Positions 1 to 7,781 of a DNA stretch of 64,000 bases are shown one piece after another; position 1 is the first letter of the stretch, and every line of letters starts with the position of its first letter. The stretch spans positions 124,001-188,000 of the forward strand of contig NZ_VOBI01000005.1 of the NCBI RefSeq assembly GCF_008369325.1. The letters are read 5' to 3'. The DNA comes from Pseudomonas sp. ANT_H12B. Its GTDB lineage: Bacteria; Pseudomonadota; Gammaproteobacteria; Pseudomonadales; Pseudomonadaceae. Made by a program: the position numbers and the translations under genes. Under the pieces are notes generated by a model that made no database searches, was not told the DNA's origin, and saw only the letters and a list, made by a program, of their open reading frames with translations.

Positions 1-14
1 GAAGAGAGAACGTC

Positions 15-740
15 ATGGACGACAACACCTCGATTGCACCCACACCACTGGTTTACCAGCTTTCCCCGGAACAGATCGCCGGCCCGTATTTCCGAAACCC
101 GAAATTGATCAGACGAAACATCAGCGAAGGCGCCGAAGGTATTCCCTTGGTCCTACGGCTGGCGATTGTCGATGCCATGACCGGTCTGCCGGTCACCGAC
201 GCGCTAGTGGATATCTGGCACTGCAACGCGCGCGGGGCGTATTCGGGCTGGAGTAAGGTCAATCCGGATCAGGAAGTCGACGCCGATGCCATCGGTTCGA
301 TCCCGCGCACCGACGACGACACCTATCTGCGGGGCGGGCAATTCACCGATAAAAAAGGCATGGTGCGGTTTACCACGATTTATCCGGGGTTCTATGCCGG
401 CCGTACGCTGCACATTCACGTCGCCGTGCGCATTACCGCGGGCAACAACTACCTGCAAGAGCGACACGTCGCCTGGGTCGGTCAGCTTTACTTTCCCGAA
501 GTGGTCTCGCGCTCGGTACTCAACGCTAACGAGTACCGGGGTCGAACGGTTTCGCCGCTGAGCAACGATCAAGACTTCTTCTACGAAAACATGGGCGGCG
601 AAGCCTCGACCTTGAAGGTTCACACCCTTGGTCGAGACTCGAATGAAGACGGATTTTTCGGCTACACGACCATCGGTATCGACACGTTTGCGGTGTCGAC
701 GCAGATCAAGCCTGAGGACTTCGACAAATACACCGTGTGA
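15..740 (+). CDS. Intradiol ring-cleavage dioxygenase-like protein
   Basis: This 241-residue protein belongs to the non-haem Fe(III) intradiol dioxygenase family (protocatechuate 3,4-dioxygenase beta/catechol dioxygenase fold), which opens catecholic rings between the two hydroxyls. The four expected iron ligands are visible: Tyr76 in the WHCNARGAYSGW block, Tyr127 in YPGFY, and His133 and His135 in the HIH motif. There is no signal peptide and no partner alpha subunit beside it, so it resembles the stand-alone versions rather than PcaGH. The start follows a GAGAGAACGTC leader. The substrate cannot be read from sequence. It converges with the aminotransferase downstream, whose stop lies 2 bp away. 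Confidence 0.85.
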   Translation: MDDNTSIAPTPLVYQLSPEQIAGPYFRNPKLIRRNISEGAEGIPLVLRLAIVDAMTGLPVTDALVDIWHCNARGAYSGWSKVNPDQEVDADAIGSIPRTDDDTYLRGGQFTDKKGMVRFTTIYPGFYAGRTLHIHVAVRITAGNNYLQERHVAWVGQLYFPEVVSRSVLNANEYRGRTVSPLSNDQDFFYENMGGEASTLKVHTLGRDSNEDGFFGYTTIGIDTFAVSTQIKPEDFDKYTV

Positions 741-742
741 TA

Positions 743-1924
743 TCAGCGCAGTTCGTTCAGCGCCCTGATGAGTAACCTCATGTCCGCTGCAGTCGTAGTG
801 AACCCCGGGGTGATGCGGATGCACGGACCACACGCCGCACCGCTGCGCATCACGGTAAACAGGTTGTAGTCGCTGAGCAGCCTCTCCACCATCGCCTGTT
901 GATCGGCATGTCGGGTAAAGCGCAACGAAGTGATGCCGCAATACAGTCGCGGGTCATCGGGGGTCAGGACTTCGATTCCCGGCAGCTCGCGCACCGCGCC
1001 GACCCACAGGTTACGCAGGTAATTGAGCCGTGCGCCCTTGGCGGCGGCACCACCCATCGCATGATGCTCTTCGAACACCAGCGGCAGGGTCAGCAGTGCC
1101 GGAATGTTCGGCGTGCTGTAGGTCGTTCGAGCGCGGATGTCGGTGAGCGGAAAATGCATCTCGCCCATGTCCGGATCGATGTCGGCCAATCGCTCAGGGG
1201 CTATGTAGATGAAACCCAGGGTCAGTGGCGCGCCGATCCATTTGTGCAGGTTGTAGCCGGCGAAGGCGATGCCCAAGTCATCGAGATTGAACTCGATCTG
1301 CCCGAGCGCATGAGCGCCGTCGAGGATCACGTCGACGCCATGTTCTCTGGCGGCCGAAGCAATTGCCTGCACCGGCATCACCAGTCCGGTGCGATGGGTG
1401 ACGTGGGTCAGGACCATCAGTTTTAGTCGCGGATAACGTACGAAGGCTTCGCGGTAAGTGGTGAGCAAACTGTCGAAACTGGCGGGATGCGCGTGCTCGA
1501 TCTCGATCACCTCGGCGCCGCGATTGCGCGCCAGCCAGCGCATTGCGCCTTTGACCGTGTCGTATTCCAGATCACAAATCAGCACCTGATCGCCCGGCGT
1601 CAGGCGGTTGTAGTTGCGGATCAGCGATTGCAGACCGTCGGACGCATTGCGGGTGAGGGCGACGGTTTCGGCGGATACGCCTACCAGTTCAGCGAGCTGT
1701 GCACGGATCTCCTGGCTTTCGCCGTGTTCGAAGCGCTGGCGCACGTGCACCGAGTTGCCACGGTTGATGAGTTCGATGTTGCGCTGATACTCCTCGACCA
1801 CCGTTCGGGACATGCGCCCGAAGTAACCGTTTTCCAGATTGACCGGGCCGGGTTCGACCGCATAACGGTCGGCAAAGGTTAGCCAGAACGCTTCATCACG
1901 GGCACGACGGGTGTTATCGGGCAT
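743..1924 (-). CDS. Class V aminotransferase (isopenicillin-N-epimerase-like)
   Basis: A 393-residue PLP-dependent enzyme of the class V aminotransferase/CefD-like group, related to cysteine desulfurases. The PLP-contacting Asp202 lies in DGAHALGQ and the Schiff-base Lys228 in GYNLHKWIG. The C-terminal CGPCIRI segment is also typical of the group. It may act as an epimerase, desulfurase or transaminase on an unidentified amino acid. It ends 2 bp from the convergent dioxygenase gene, so read-through antisense is possible. The DUF3820 gene lies just upstream on the same strand with 17 bp between them, so the two probably share a transcript. Confidence 0.85.
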   Translation of the reverse strand: MPDNTRRARDEAFWLTFADRYAVEPGPVNLENGYFGRMSRTVVEEYQRNIELINRGNSVHVRQRFEHGESQEIRAQLAELVGVSAETVALTRNASDGLQSLIRNYNRLTPGDQVLICDLEYDTVKGAMRWLARNRGAEVIEIEHAHPASFDSLLTTYREAFVRYPRLKLMVLTHVTHRTGLVMPVQAIASAAREHGVDVILDGAHALGQIEFNLDDLGIAFAGYNLHKWIGAPLTLGFIYIAPERLADIDPDMGEMHFPLTDIRARTTYSTPNIPALLTLPLVFEEHHAMGGAAAKGARLNYLRNLWVGAVRELPGIEVLTPDDPRLYCGITSLRFTRHADQQAMVERLLSDYNLFTVMRSGAACGPCIRITPGFTTTAADMRLLIRALNELR

Positions 1925-1941
1925 TGGCTACTCGGTCAGGA

Positions 1942-2178
1942 TCAATGGCGGGGGGCAGGTTTGCCATGTTTGGCGCGTAGGGGGTCGAGCAGTTCCGACA
2001 AACCGTTGTGATCGATTTCCTGCATCAGGGCCAGCAAGCCACCGAGTTCACCATGGGGGAAACCTTCCCGGGCAAACCAGTTCAGGTACTGGCCGGGCAG
2101 GTCGGCAATGATTCGGCCCTTGTACTTGCCGAAGGGCATTTCACGGGTAATCAGCAGTTCGAGCTTTTCAGGATTCAT
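1942..2178 (-). CDS. DUF3820 family protein
   Basis: A 78-residue protein with the characteristic block M-PFGKYKGR-I-DLP--YL-WF of DUF3820, a small cytoplasmic family that Pfam links to a quorum-sensing-regulated virulence factor in P. aeruginosa. No catalytic residues are recognisable. It sits 17 bp upstream of the aminotransferase gene and reads the same way. The ATG is preceded by a sparse leader without a strong Shine-Dalgarno sequence. Family assignment is confident; the function is unknown. Confidence 0.8.
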   Translation of the reverse strand: MNPEKLELLITREMPFGKYKGRIIADLPGQYLNWFAREGFPHGELGGLLALMQEIDHNGLSELLDPLRAKHGKPAPRH

Positions 2179-2381
2179 CTATCAGTCGTCTTGTTTCAAT
2201 CAGTCTGGAAAATACAGGCATTCTGCATGCAGGCCAAATGACAGTTCATGCAAAAAAAGCGGATACAGATTTCGTTGTTATATCTAAGCGCTTGAAATAT
2301 AAGAATTAATTTATCAGTTCAAAGCTGGCATGCAGGGTGCAATATCTAATGCATCTTTCATCAACCGCAAGGAATTGAAAA

Positions 2382-2849
2382 ATGACTGACATGAATAAAG
2401 AAGCGATCTCTGTACTCAACGACCTGATCGAAACCAGCAAAGACGGTCAGGAAGGGTTCAAGACTTGCGCTGAAGACATCAAACACCCTGAACTCAAAAG
2501 CCTGTTCATGCAACGTTCGGCGGACTGCGCGACGGCTGCTTCTGAATTGCAGGCCGCTGTACGATCCATGGGCGGTGATCCGGAAACGTCCACCAGTGTC
2601 AGCGGTGATCTGCACCGCCGCTGGGTCGACGTGAAAGCGATGTTCACCGGCCAGGATGAAGAAGCCGTGCTGAACGAAGCCGAACGCGGTGAAGACCATG
2701 CGCTGAAGGCTTACAAAGAGGCCATCGAAAAAATCAACAAACACAACCTGGTGGGCATTCGTGACCTGGTTGAACGTCAGTACCACGGCGTGCAACGCAA
2801 TCACGATCAGGTAAAAGCCCTGCGTAACCAGGCTCGCGCACGCTCGTAA
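2382..2849 (+). CDS. PA2169-family four-helix-bundle protein (DUF2383)
   Basis: A 155-residue, fully helical, charged protein matching the DUF2383/PA2169 ferritin-like four-helix-bundle family of pseudomonads, often associated with stress or stationary phase. Conserved features include the opening LNDLIETSKDGQEGFKTCAEDI and the later HNLVGIRDLVERQYHGVQRNHDQVKALR. There is no signal peptide. It is monocistronic: about 200 bp of AT-rich leader precede it and a strong hairpin terminator follows. The start is supported by GGAATTG upstream. The molecular role is not known. Confidence 0.85.
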   Translation: MTDMNKEAISVLNDLIETSKDGQEGFKTCAEDIKHPELKSLFMQRSADCATAASELQAAVRSMGGDPETSTSVSGDLHRRWVDVKAMFTGQDEEAVLNEAERGEDHALKAYKEAIEKINKHNLVGIRDLVERQYHGVQRNHDQVKALRNQARARS

Positions 2850-2865
2850 GCGCTCGTGGCCTGTC

Positions 2866-2894
2866 AAAAACGCCAGCCAGTCTGGCGTTTTTTT
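2866..2894 (+). terminator. Rho-independent terminator after DUF2383 gene
   Basis: The inverted repeat AACGCCAG/CTGGCGTT is followed by seven T residues, 17 bp after the stop codon of the helical-bundle gene. Confidence 0.9.
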
Positions 2895-3006
2895 GTGCCT
2901 GGGAATTAGCGCTGGACGGCTGTTAGTTAGCTAGCTAATAATTTGTTTTTCAAGTGACTGAACCGAACCCGACTATCGTTAAATCGTCTTTTCAAGAGAG
3001 CTTTAC

Positions 3007-4995
3007 GTGCCTATCACTTTGCAGGCTTTGTTTGCGCCTGACCGTCGCGCCTTGCAGTTCGCGATCAAAACCTTGATCGGCGGCGGCCTGGCGCTGTGGC
3101 TGGCATTGCGCTGGGGCCTGGAGCAACCGGCCTGGGCCTTGATGACGGCGTTTATCGTCGCCCAGCCCTTGTCCGGAATGGTGGTGCAAAAGGGCCTGGC
3201 ACGACTGCTGGGCACGCTGATCGGGACGATCATGTCGGTGGTGTTCATGGGATTGTTCGCCCAGACGCCGTGGTTGTTTTTGCTGGCATTGGCGTTGTGG
3301 CTGGGGCTGTGTACGGCGAGTTCGACCTTGCTGCGCAGCGCCTGGTCCTATTCGTTTGTGCTGGCCGGTTACACAGTGGCGATCATAGCGTTGCCGGCCA
3401 TTACCCATCCGTTGACGGTTTTCGATCAAGCCGTGGCGCGCTGCACGGAAATCTGCCTGGGTATTCTTTGCGCCACCGCCGCCAGCGCGTTGCTGTGGCC
3501 GATGCGGGTCGAGCGACAACTGGCGGATCAGGCGCGAGCGGCCTGGCAGAGCGGGATGAATGCGGCGCGCGCGACGCTGGCCGGTGATGGTCAGGCACGT
3601 AAAGGTCTGTTGGAAATCCTCGGCAGAATCGTCGCGGTGGATGCCCAGCGAGAGCATGCCTGGTTTGAAGGTGGTCTTGGTCGGCAACGAGCGCGGGCCA
3701 TCAGCGGATTGAGCCAGAAGCTGTTGATGCTGCTGCGTATCGCCCGTTCCGTGGGGCGCCAGTGGCAGCAGTTGGAACCCCAGGAGTCCGAGCAACTTCG
3801 ACCGTGGATGAACGAGGTGCAGGAAGCGCTATCCAGTGCCGATACCGCGACTCTGCAAGCGTTACGGCCGAGGTTGCTCGACGCCTCCCACGACATGCAC
3901 ATCAGCTCCGCACAGAGTTACTGCCTGGCTCGTTTTTCCTTGTTGCTCGATACCGCCATGGCGGCGACTGCTGCATTGAAAGCGGTGGAGGAGGGTAAGG
4001 AAACGATCGATCCACCGCGAACCCTGACACCGCACCGCGACCTGTCATTGGCGCTGATGTTCGGTGCCCGAAGTGCGTTGGCGTTTCTGGTGGTCTCGTG
4101 CTTCTGGTTGGCGACCGCGTGGCCCGCCGCCTCCGGCGCACTGCTGTTGACGTGCGTGGTGTGTAGTCTGTTTGCCAGCCGCGAGAATGGCGCTCAGATC
4201 GGCATGAGTTTTATGCGGGGGATTTTCTTGGCAATTCCGGTCGCGTTTATCGTCGGGCAGATTCTGTTGCCGCAATGGAGTGGTTTTGCCTTGCTGTGCA
4301 TGGGCATGGGCGTGCCATTGTTTCTCGGTGCGCTGGGCATGGCCAAACCGCAGATCGGTGCGACGGCTACCTCATTTTGTCTGCACTTCATCGTGCTGGT
4401 CTCCCCGCTCAACGTGATGAAATTCGATGTTGCGACGTTCTTCAACAGCGCTCAATCCATCGTGGTCGGTGTTGGCGCCGCCGTACTGGCGTTTCATTTG
4501 CTGATCCTGCGCAACCCGACGTGGCATGGCCGACGTTTGCTGGCGGCGACCCTCGGCGATTTGGTGCGCCTGACACGGCGCAACCTGCGAGGTGCCGAAA
4601 GCTGGTTCGGCGGGCGCATGGCCGACCGCCTGCTGCAACTGGCGCGGCATTATCCGGAGTTGCCGGAACCGGCGCGCAGTCGCTGGGACGACGGCTTGCT
4701 CGGCCTGGATATCGGCGACGAATTGCTGCATCTACGCTTGAGCCTGGCAGTAGCGCAAGCGCCGGTCAGTGCGCAGCAACGACGGTATCTGGAACAACTG
4801 GAAAACATCCTGGAGCAAGGCCCTGCGGGCAGTCGCGCCGAAGCGTTGGCAGATCCCAGCGAAGAATTCTTGAAGACCTTGTATGCCTTGCCTCCCAGTG
4901 ATGCCGTGAAGCTGGCCCAGGGCGCAGTGCTGCAATTGCAGAACAGCTGGCGTGCCTGGTGTCGTCAGCAGGAGGAGAGTCATGGGGTTGCGTGA
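3007..4995 (+). CDS. FUSC-family efflux protein (AaeB-like)
   Basis: A 662-residue inner-membrane protein of the fusaric-acid-resistance/aromatic-acid exporter family (FUSC, AaeB-like). It has the usual duplicated architecture: an N-terminal membrane block (about residues 18-160), a soluble helical region (about 165-345), a second membrane block (about 345-500) and a cytoplasmic tail. It starts at GTG after an AAGAGAG leader. It is the first gene of an operon with DUF1656 (13-bp overlap) and an HlyD-type adaptor, the standard set for a tripartite pump. Aromatic carboxylates are the likely substrates by family. No outer-membrane factor or LysR regulator is adjacent. Confidence 0.9.
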   Translation: MPITLQALFAPDRRALQFAIKTLIGGGLALWLALRWGLEQPAWALMTAFIVAQPLSGMVVQKGLARLLGTLIGTIMSVVFMGLFAQTPWLFLLALALWLGLCTASSTLLRSAWSYSFVLAGYTVAIIALPAITHPLTVFDQAVARCTEICLGILCATAASALLWPMRVERQLADQARAAWQSGMNAARATLAGDGQARKGLLEILGRIVAVDAQREHAWFEGGLGRQRARAISGLSQKLLMLLRIARSVGRQWQQLEPQESEQLRPWMNEVQEALSSADTATLQALRPRLLDASHDMHISSAQSYCLARFSLLLDTAMAATAALKAVEEGKETIDPPRTLTPHRDLSLALMFGARSALAFLVVSCFWLATAWPAASGALLLTCVVCSLFASRENGAQIGMSFMRGIFLAIPVAFIVGQILLPQWSGFALLCMGMGVPLFLGALGMAKPQIGATATSFCLHFIVLVSPLNVMKFDVATFFNSAQSIVVGVGAAVLAFHLLILRNPTWHGRRLLAATLGDLVRLTRRNLRGAESWFGGRMADRLLQLARHYPELPEPARSRWDDGLLGLDIGDELLHLRLSLAVAQAPVSAQQRRYLEQLENILEQGPAGSRAEALADPSEEFLKTLYALPPSDAVKLAQGAVLQLQNSWRAWCRQQEESHGVA

Positions 4996-5188
4996 ATGGT
5001 CGGTGGGCGGAGTGCTGCTCAGTCCGTTCCTGATTTATGTGCTGCTGGCGCTGCTCGTCACCGGGGCCTTGCGCATGCTCTTGCGCCTGACCCCGGCCGG
5101 TCGCTGGATCTGGCACGAAGCATTGTTTGATTGCGCCTTGTACGTCTGTGTATTGACCCTGATCACCGTCGTCCTCGGACCTTTATAA
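4982..5188 (+). CDS. DUF1656 small membrane protein (AaeX-like)
   Basis: A 68-residue protein with two membrane helices (about residues 13-33 and 46-66) of the DUF1656 family, which almost always sits between FUSC and HlyD genes of aromatic-acid efflux operons. The ATG chosen here follows a strong GGAGGAG Shine-Dalgarno and overlaps the end of the FUSC gene, giving translational coupling. A longer in-frame start 30 bp upstream is less likely because it lacks that site. Confidence 0.9.
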   Translation: MGLREWSVGGVLLSPFLIYVLLALLVTGALRMLLRLTPAGRWIWHEALFDCALYVCVLTLITVVLGPL

Positions 5189-5198
5189 GGAGTGGAAT

Positions 5199-6062
5199 AT
5201 GCGTACACCCGTACGTGTCGCCGTAACCTTGTGCCTGGTGGCGGTGGCAATTTTTGCCGGCGTTCATTTGTGGCAGTACTACATGTTGACGCCCTGGACC
5301 CGCGACGCACGGATTCGCGCCGACGTGGTGGTGATCGCCCCGGACGTGTCGGGTTGGGTGCGTGAACTCAAGGCCTTCGATAACCAGCAGGTCAAGGCCG
5401 GGGATCTGTTGCTGAGCATCGACCGCGATCGTTTCGAAGCCGCCCTGGAAAAGGCTCAGGCCGTGGTCCAGACCCGGCAGCAGCAACTTAATTTGCGTGA
5501 ACGCGAAGCCAGTCGCCGGGCCAGTCTGGGGCCACAGGCGATCAGTGCCGAGCTGCGCGAGAACGCGCAGATCAACGCCGGCATCGCCCGAGGCGAACTG
5601 CGTGAAGCCCAGGCCGAAGCCAAGGTCGCGGAACTCAACCTCGCCCGCAGCCAGGTCCACGCGCCCCGCAGCGGGCACATCACCAACCTGCGTCTGGCCC
5701 AAGGCAATTACGTGAATGCCGGGCAACCGGTGATGGCGTTGATCGACGATTCGACCTTCTATGTGCAGGCGTATTTCGAAGAAACCAAACTGCCACGGAT
5801 TCGTGTCGGCGATTCGGTGAAGGTCTGGTTGATGAGCGCGGGGGAAGCGCTGCAAGGGCATGTCGAAAGCATCAGCCGCGGGATTACCGATCGCAACACC
5901 ACACCCGATGGGCAATTGCTGGCGGAGGTGGAACCGACGTTTAACTGGGTGAGGTTGGCGCAGCGGATTCCGGTACGGATCAAGATTGATAAGTTACCGG
6001 AAGGGATGAATTTGAGTTCGGGGATGACGGCGAGTGTGCAGGTGCAGGAAGGAGAGCGATGA
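5199..6062 (+). CDS. HlyD/EmrA-type membrane fusion protein (efflux periplasmic adaptor)
   Basis: A 287-residue periplasmic adaptor with an N-terminal membrane anchor (about residues 7-25), a biotinyl-lipoyl-like half-motif (VVIAPDVSGWVRELKAFDNQ), a short coiled-coil hairpin (about 85-150), the second lipoyl half (VHAPRSGHITNLRLAQGNYV) and a beta-barrel domain ending in GMTASVQV. It should link the upstream FUSC transporter to an outer-membrane channel encoded elsewhere. It starts 10 bp after DUF1656 with AAGGAG. A REP palindrome follows immediately. Confidence 0.9.
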   Translation: MRTPVRVAVTLCLVAVAIFAGVHLWQYYMLTPWTRDARIRADVVVIAPDVSGWVRELKAFDNQQVKAGDLLLSIDRDRFEAALEKAQAVVQTRQQQLNLREREASRRASLGPQAISAELRENAQINAGIARGELREAQAEAKVAELNLARSQVHAPRSGHITNLRLAQGNYVNAGQPVMALIDDSTFYVQAYFEETKLPRIRVGDSVKVWLMSAGEALQGHVESISRGITDRNTTPDGQLLAEVEPTFNWVRLAQRIPVRIKIDKLPEGMNLSSGMTASVQVQEGER

Positions 6063-6071
6063 TCGTTAAAT

Positions 6072-6102
6072 GATCGTTCCCACGCAGAGCGTGGGAACGA
6101 TC
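6072..6102. repeat. REP palindrome, GATCGTTCCCACGC family
   Basis: A near-perfect 31-bp palindrome (GATCGTTCCCACGC / GCGTGGGAACGATC around a 3-nt centre) between the convergent efflux operon and maoC gene. The same element recurs at seven other intergenic sites in this window. Confidence 0.9.
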
Positions 6103-6109
6103 AGTAGGT

Positions 6110-6580
6110 TCAGCCGATGCTGATCGCCGGCAATGTCGGCAACGTCACAGTCTGTTGCTTACGCGGCGCCAGAATCTCCGCCTCGCCATCCACTACCAAT
6201 TCATCGCGCTGGTTGAATACACGAGTGGCAATCCGCACGCGAAACTTCGGCAGTTTCTCGAGAATCTCCAGGCGCACGGTCAGGGTGTCGCCAATCTTCA
6301 CCGGCTTCTGAAAGCTCATCTGCTGGCCAATATAAATAGTCCCCGGCCCAGGCAGTTCGCAGGCAACGGCAGCACTGATCAGCGCACCGCTGAACATGCC
6401 GTGAGCGATGCGCTCCTTGAACATGGTCCCGGCGGCGAATTCAGCGTCCAGGTGCACCGGGTTGTGATCGCCGGACATCGCGGCGAACAACTGAATGTCG
6501 CGCTCTTCGACCGTCTTGCTGTAGCTGGCGGTCTGGCCGACTTCAAGGGCTTCGTAAGGGGTGTTGGTAACCTGGGTCAT
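6110..6580 (-). CDS. phaJ1: MaoC-like (R)-specific enoyl-CoA hydratase
   Basis: A 156-residue hot-dog-fold hydratase with the MaoC/PhaJ catalytic signature FAAMSGDHNPVHLD (Asp38 and His43 as the expected dyad) and the following ERIAHGMFSGALIS segment. It should hydrate trans-2-enoyl-CoA to (R)-3-hydroxyacyl-CoA, linking beta-oxidation to polyhydroxyalkanoate synthesis. The ATG is chosen over an upstream TTG because AGGA lies about 10 nt before it and because 156 residues fits the P. aeruginosa PhaJ1 type. The neighbouring hydrolase, fadD2 and fadD1 match the pseudomonad neighbourhood of PhaJ1. The paralogue number is an inference from context. Confidence 0.8.
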   Translation of the reverse strand: MTQVTNTPYEALEVGQTASYSKTVEERDIQLFAAMSGDHNPVHLDAEFAAGTMFKERIAHGMFSGALISAAVACELPGPGTIYIGQQMSFQKPVKIGDTLTVRLEILEKLPKFRVRIATRVFNQRDELVVDGEAEILAPRKQQTVTLPTLPAISIG

Positions 6581-6622
6581 CTGTTTCAATTCCTGTGACG
6601 AATAAAAAAATCCACAAAAAAA

Positions 6623-7567
6623 CTATTCCGATCTGGGTGGCCGGCGATGGCTCAGCGCCTGGGCGATCCAGTTCAACACGTCATTGATCACTTCATCGCG
6701 GTTGCTCTCGTTGAACAGTTCGTGCCGTGCCTGTGGGTAAATAGTCAGTTGCAGGCTCTGGCTGCCGGCCGCGCGTAACGCATGGGCCAGATCTGTCAGA
6801 CGTTTGCCTTCACTCACCGGATCACATTCACCGCCTATCACCAGCAGCGGCAGGCCCGGATCGATCTGAGCGAGATTGGACGCTTTGCTGATTTGCTGCA
6901 AGCCGCCGAGCAAATCGATCCAGAGCTGATTGGTGCAGCGAAAGCCGCAGAGCGGGTCGTTGACGTACAGGTCGACCTCCGTCGGATCGCGGCTGAGCCA
7001 GTCAAACGTTGTGCGCACCGGTTTGAATTTTTTGTTGAACGAGCCGAACGACAACCATTCGATCAGCGCGCTACGCCCCTTGGCGCCCTGACGCAGCTTT
7101 TCGAGACGGGCGATTTGCCGCGCCGCGCGATAGAGCGCCACGGGCTGGAAGTTGGAACCACTGAGCACCGCGCCATGCAGGCTGGCGCTGTGATGCAGCA
7201 GATAAGCCTGGGCGATGTAACTGCCCATGCTGTGGCCGAGCAACACGATTGGCACGCCGGGATGCTGTTGGCCGATGTGCTGATTGAGGCTGGCCAGGTC
7301 GCCGACTACCTTGCACCAACCATCATCGTCGGCGAAATGGCCGAGTGTCCCGTTTTCGGCAGTTTTGCCATGTCCGCGCAGATCCGGTGCGTACACGCCA
7401 TATCCTTGCTCGCAGAACTTTTCCGCCAGACGGGCGTAGCGATCACTGTGTTCCGCCATGCCATGGGCCAGCAGGATCACGGCTTTTAAAGGCGCGGCGG
7501 GCAGCCACTGGTTGACGAAGAGGCGGCTGCGGTCACTCGCGGTCAGCCAGAAAGTGTCGTGGATCAT
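6623..7567 (-). CDS. Alpha/beta hydrolase (monoacylglycerol lipase-like)
   Basis: A 314-residue serine hydrolase of the Hydrolase_4 (lysophospholipase/monoacylglycerol lipase) type. Visible elements are the oxyanion-loop HGMAEHSDRY, the nucleophile elbow GHSMGS (Ser113), the acidic residue in GGECDPVSEG and the catalytic His in ARHELFNE. The start at 7567 follows AAGGAATCGCC; the longer reading with 15 extra residues has no ribosome binding site. It is divergent from fadD2 and on the same strand as phaJ1, suggesting release of fatty acids that the adjacent ligases activate. Confidence 0.85.
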   Translation of the reverse strand: MIHDTFWLTASDRSRLFVNQWLPAAPLKAVILLAHGMAEHSDRYARLAEKFCEQGYGVYAPDLRGHGKTAENGTLGHFADDDGWCKVVGDLASLNQHIGQQHPGVPIVLLGHSMGSYIAQAYLLHHSASLHGAVLSGSNFQPVALYRAARQIARLEKLRQGAKGRSALIEWLSFGSFNKKFKPVRTTFDWLSRDPTEVDLYVNDPLCGFRCTNQLWIDLLGGLQQISKASNLAQIDPGLPLLVIGGECDPVSEGKRLTDLAHALRAAGSQSLQLTIYPQARHELFNESNRDEVINDVLNWIAQALSHRRPPRSE

Positions 7568-7781
7568 GGCGATTCCTTTGCGCTTGGTCGTTGCATTGTA
7601 TAGCGCATCCATCGCCAGCCGTCTGATCAGGCCACGCCACGCTAGGAAGATTCACACGATCAATGACGGTGTTGGCCGTATTTGCCTGATTCGCCATAGC
7701 TGCTAGTGTCCGTGAAGCTCCGCTATTCAAAAGTGACAGAAAAGCGGCCCCGGATAGGTTCAGGTAAAGAGGACAAGAACA

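Noticed and set aside
204..941. Long antisense ORF overlapping the intradiol dioxygenase
   Set aside because: Shadow of the dioxygenase gene; composition rich in His, Arg and Gly, no family similarity and no ribosome binding site.
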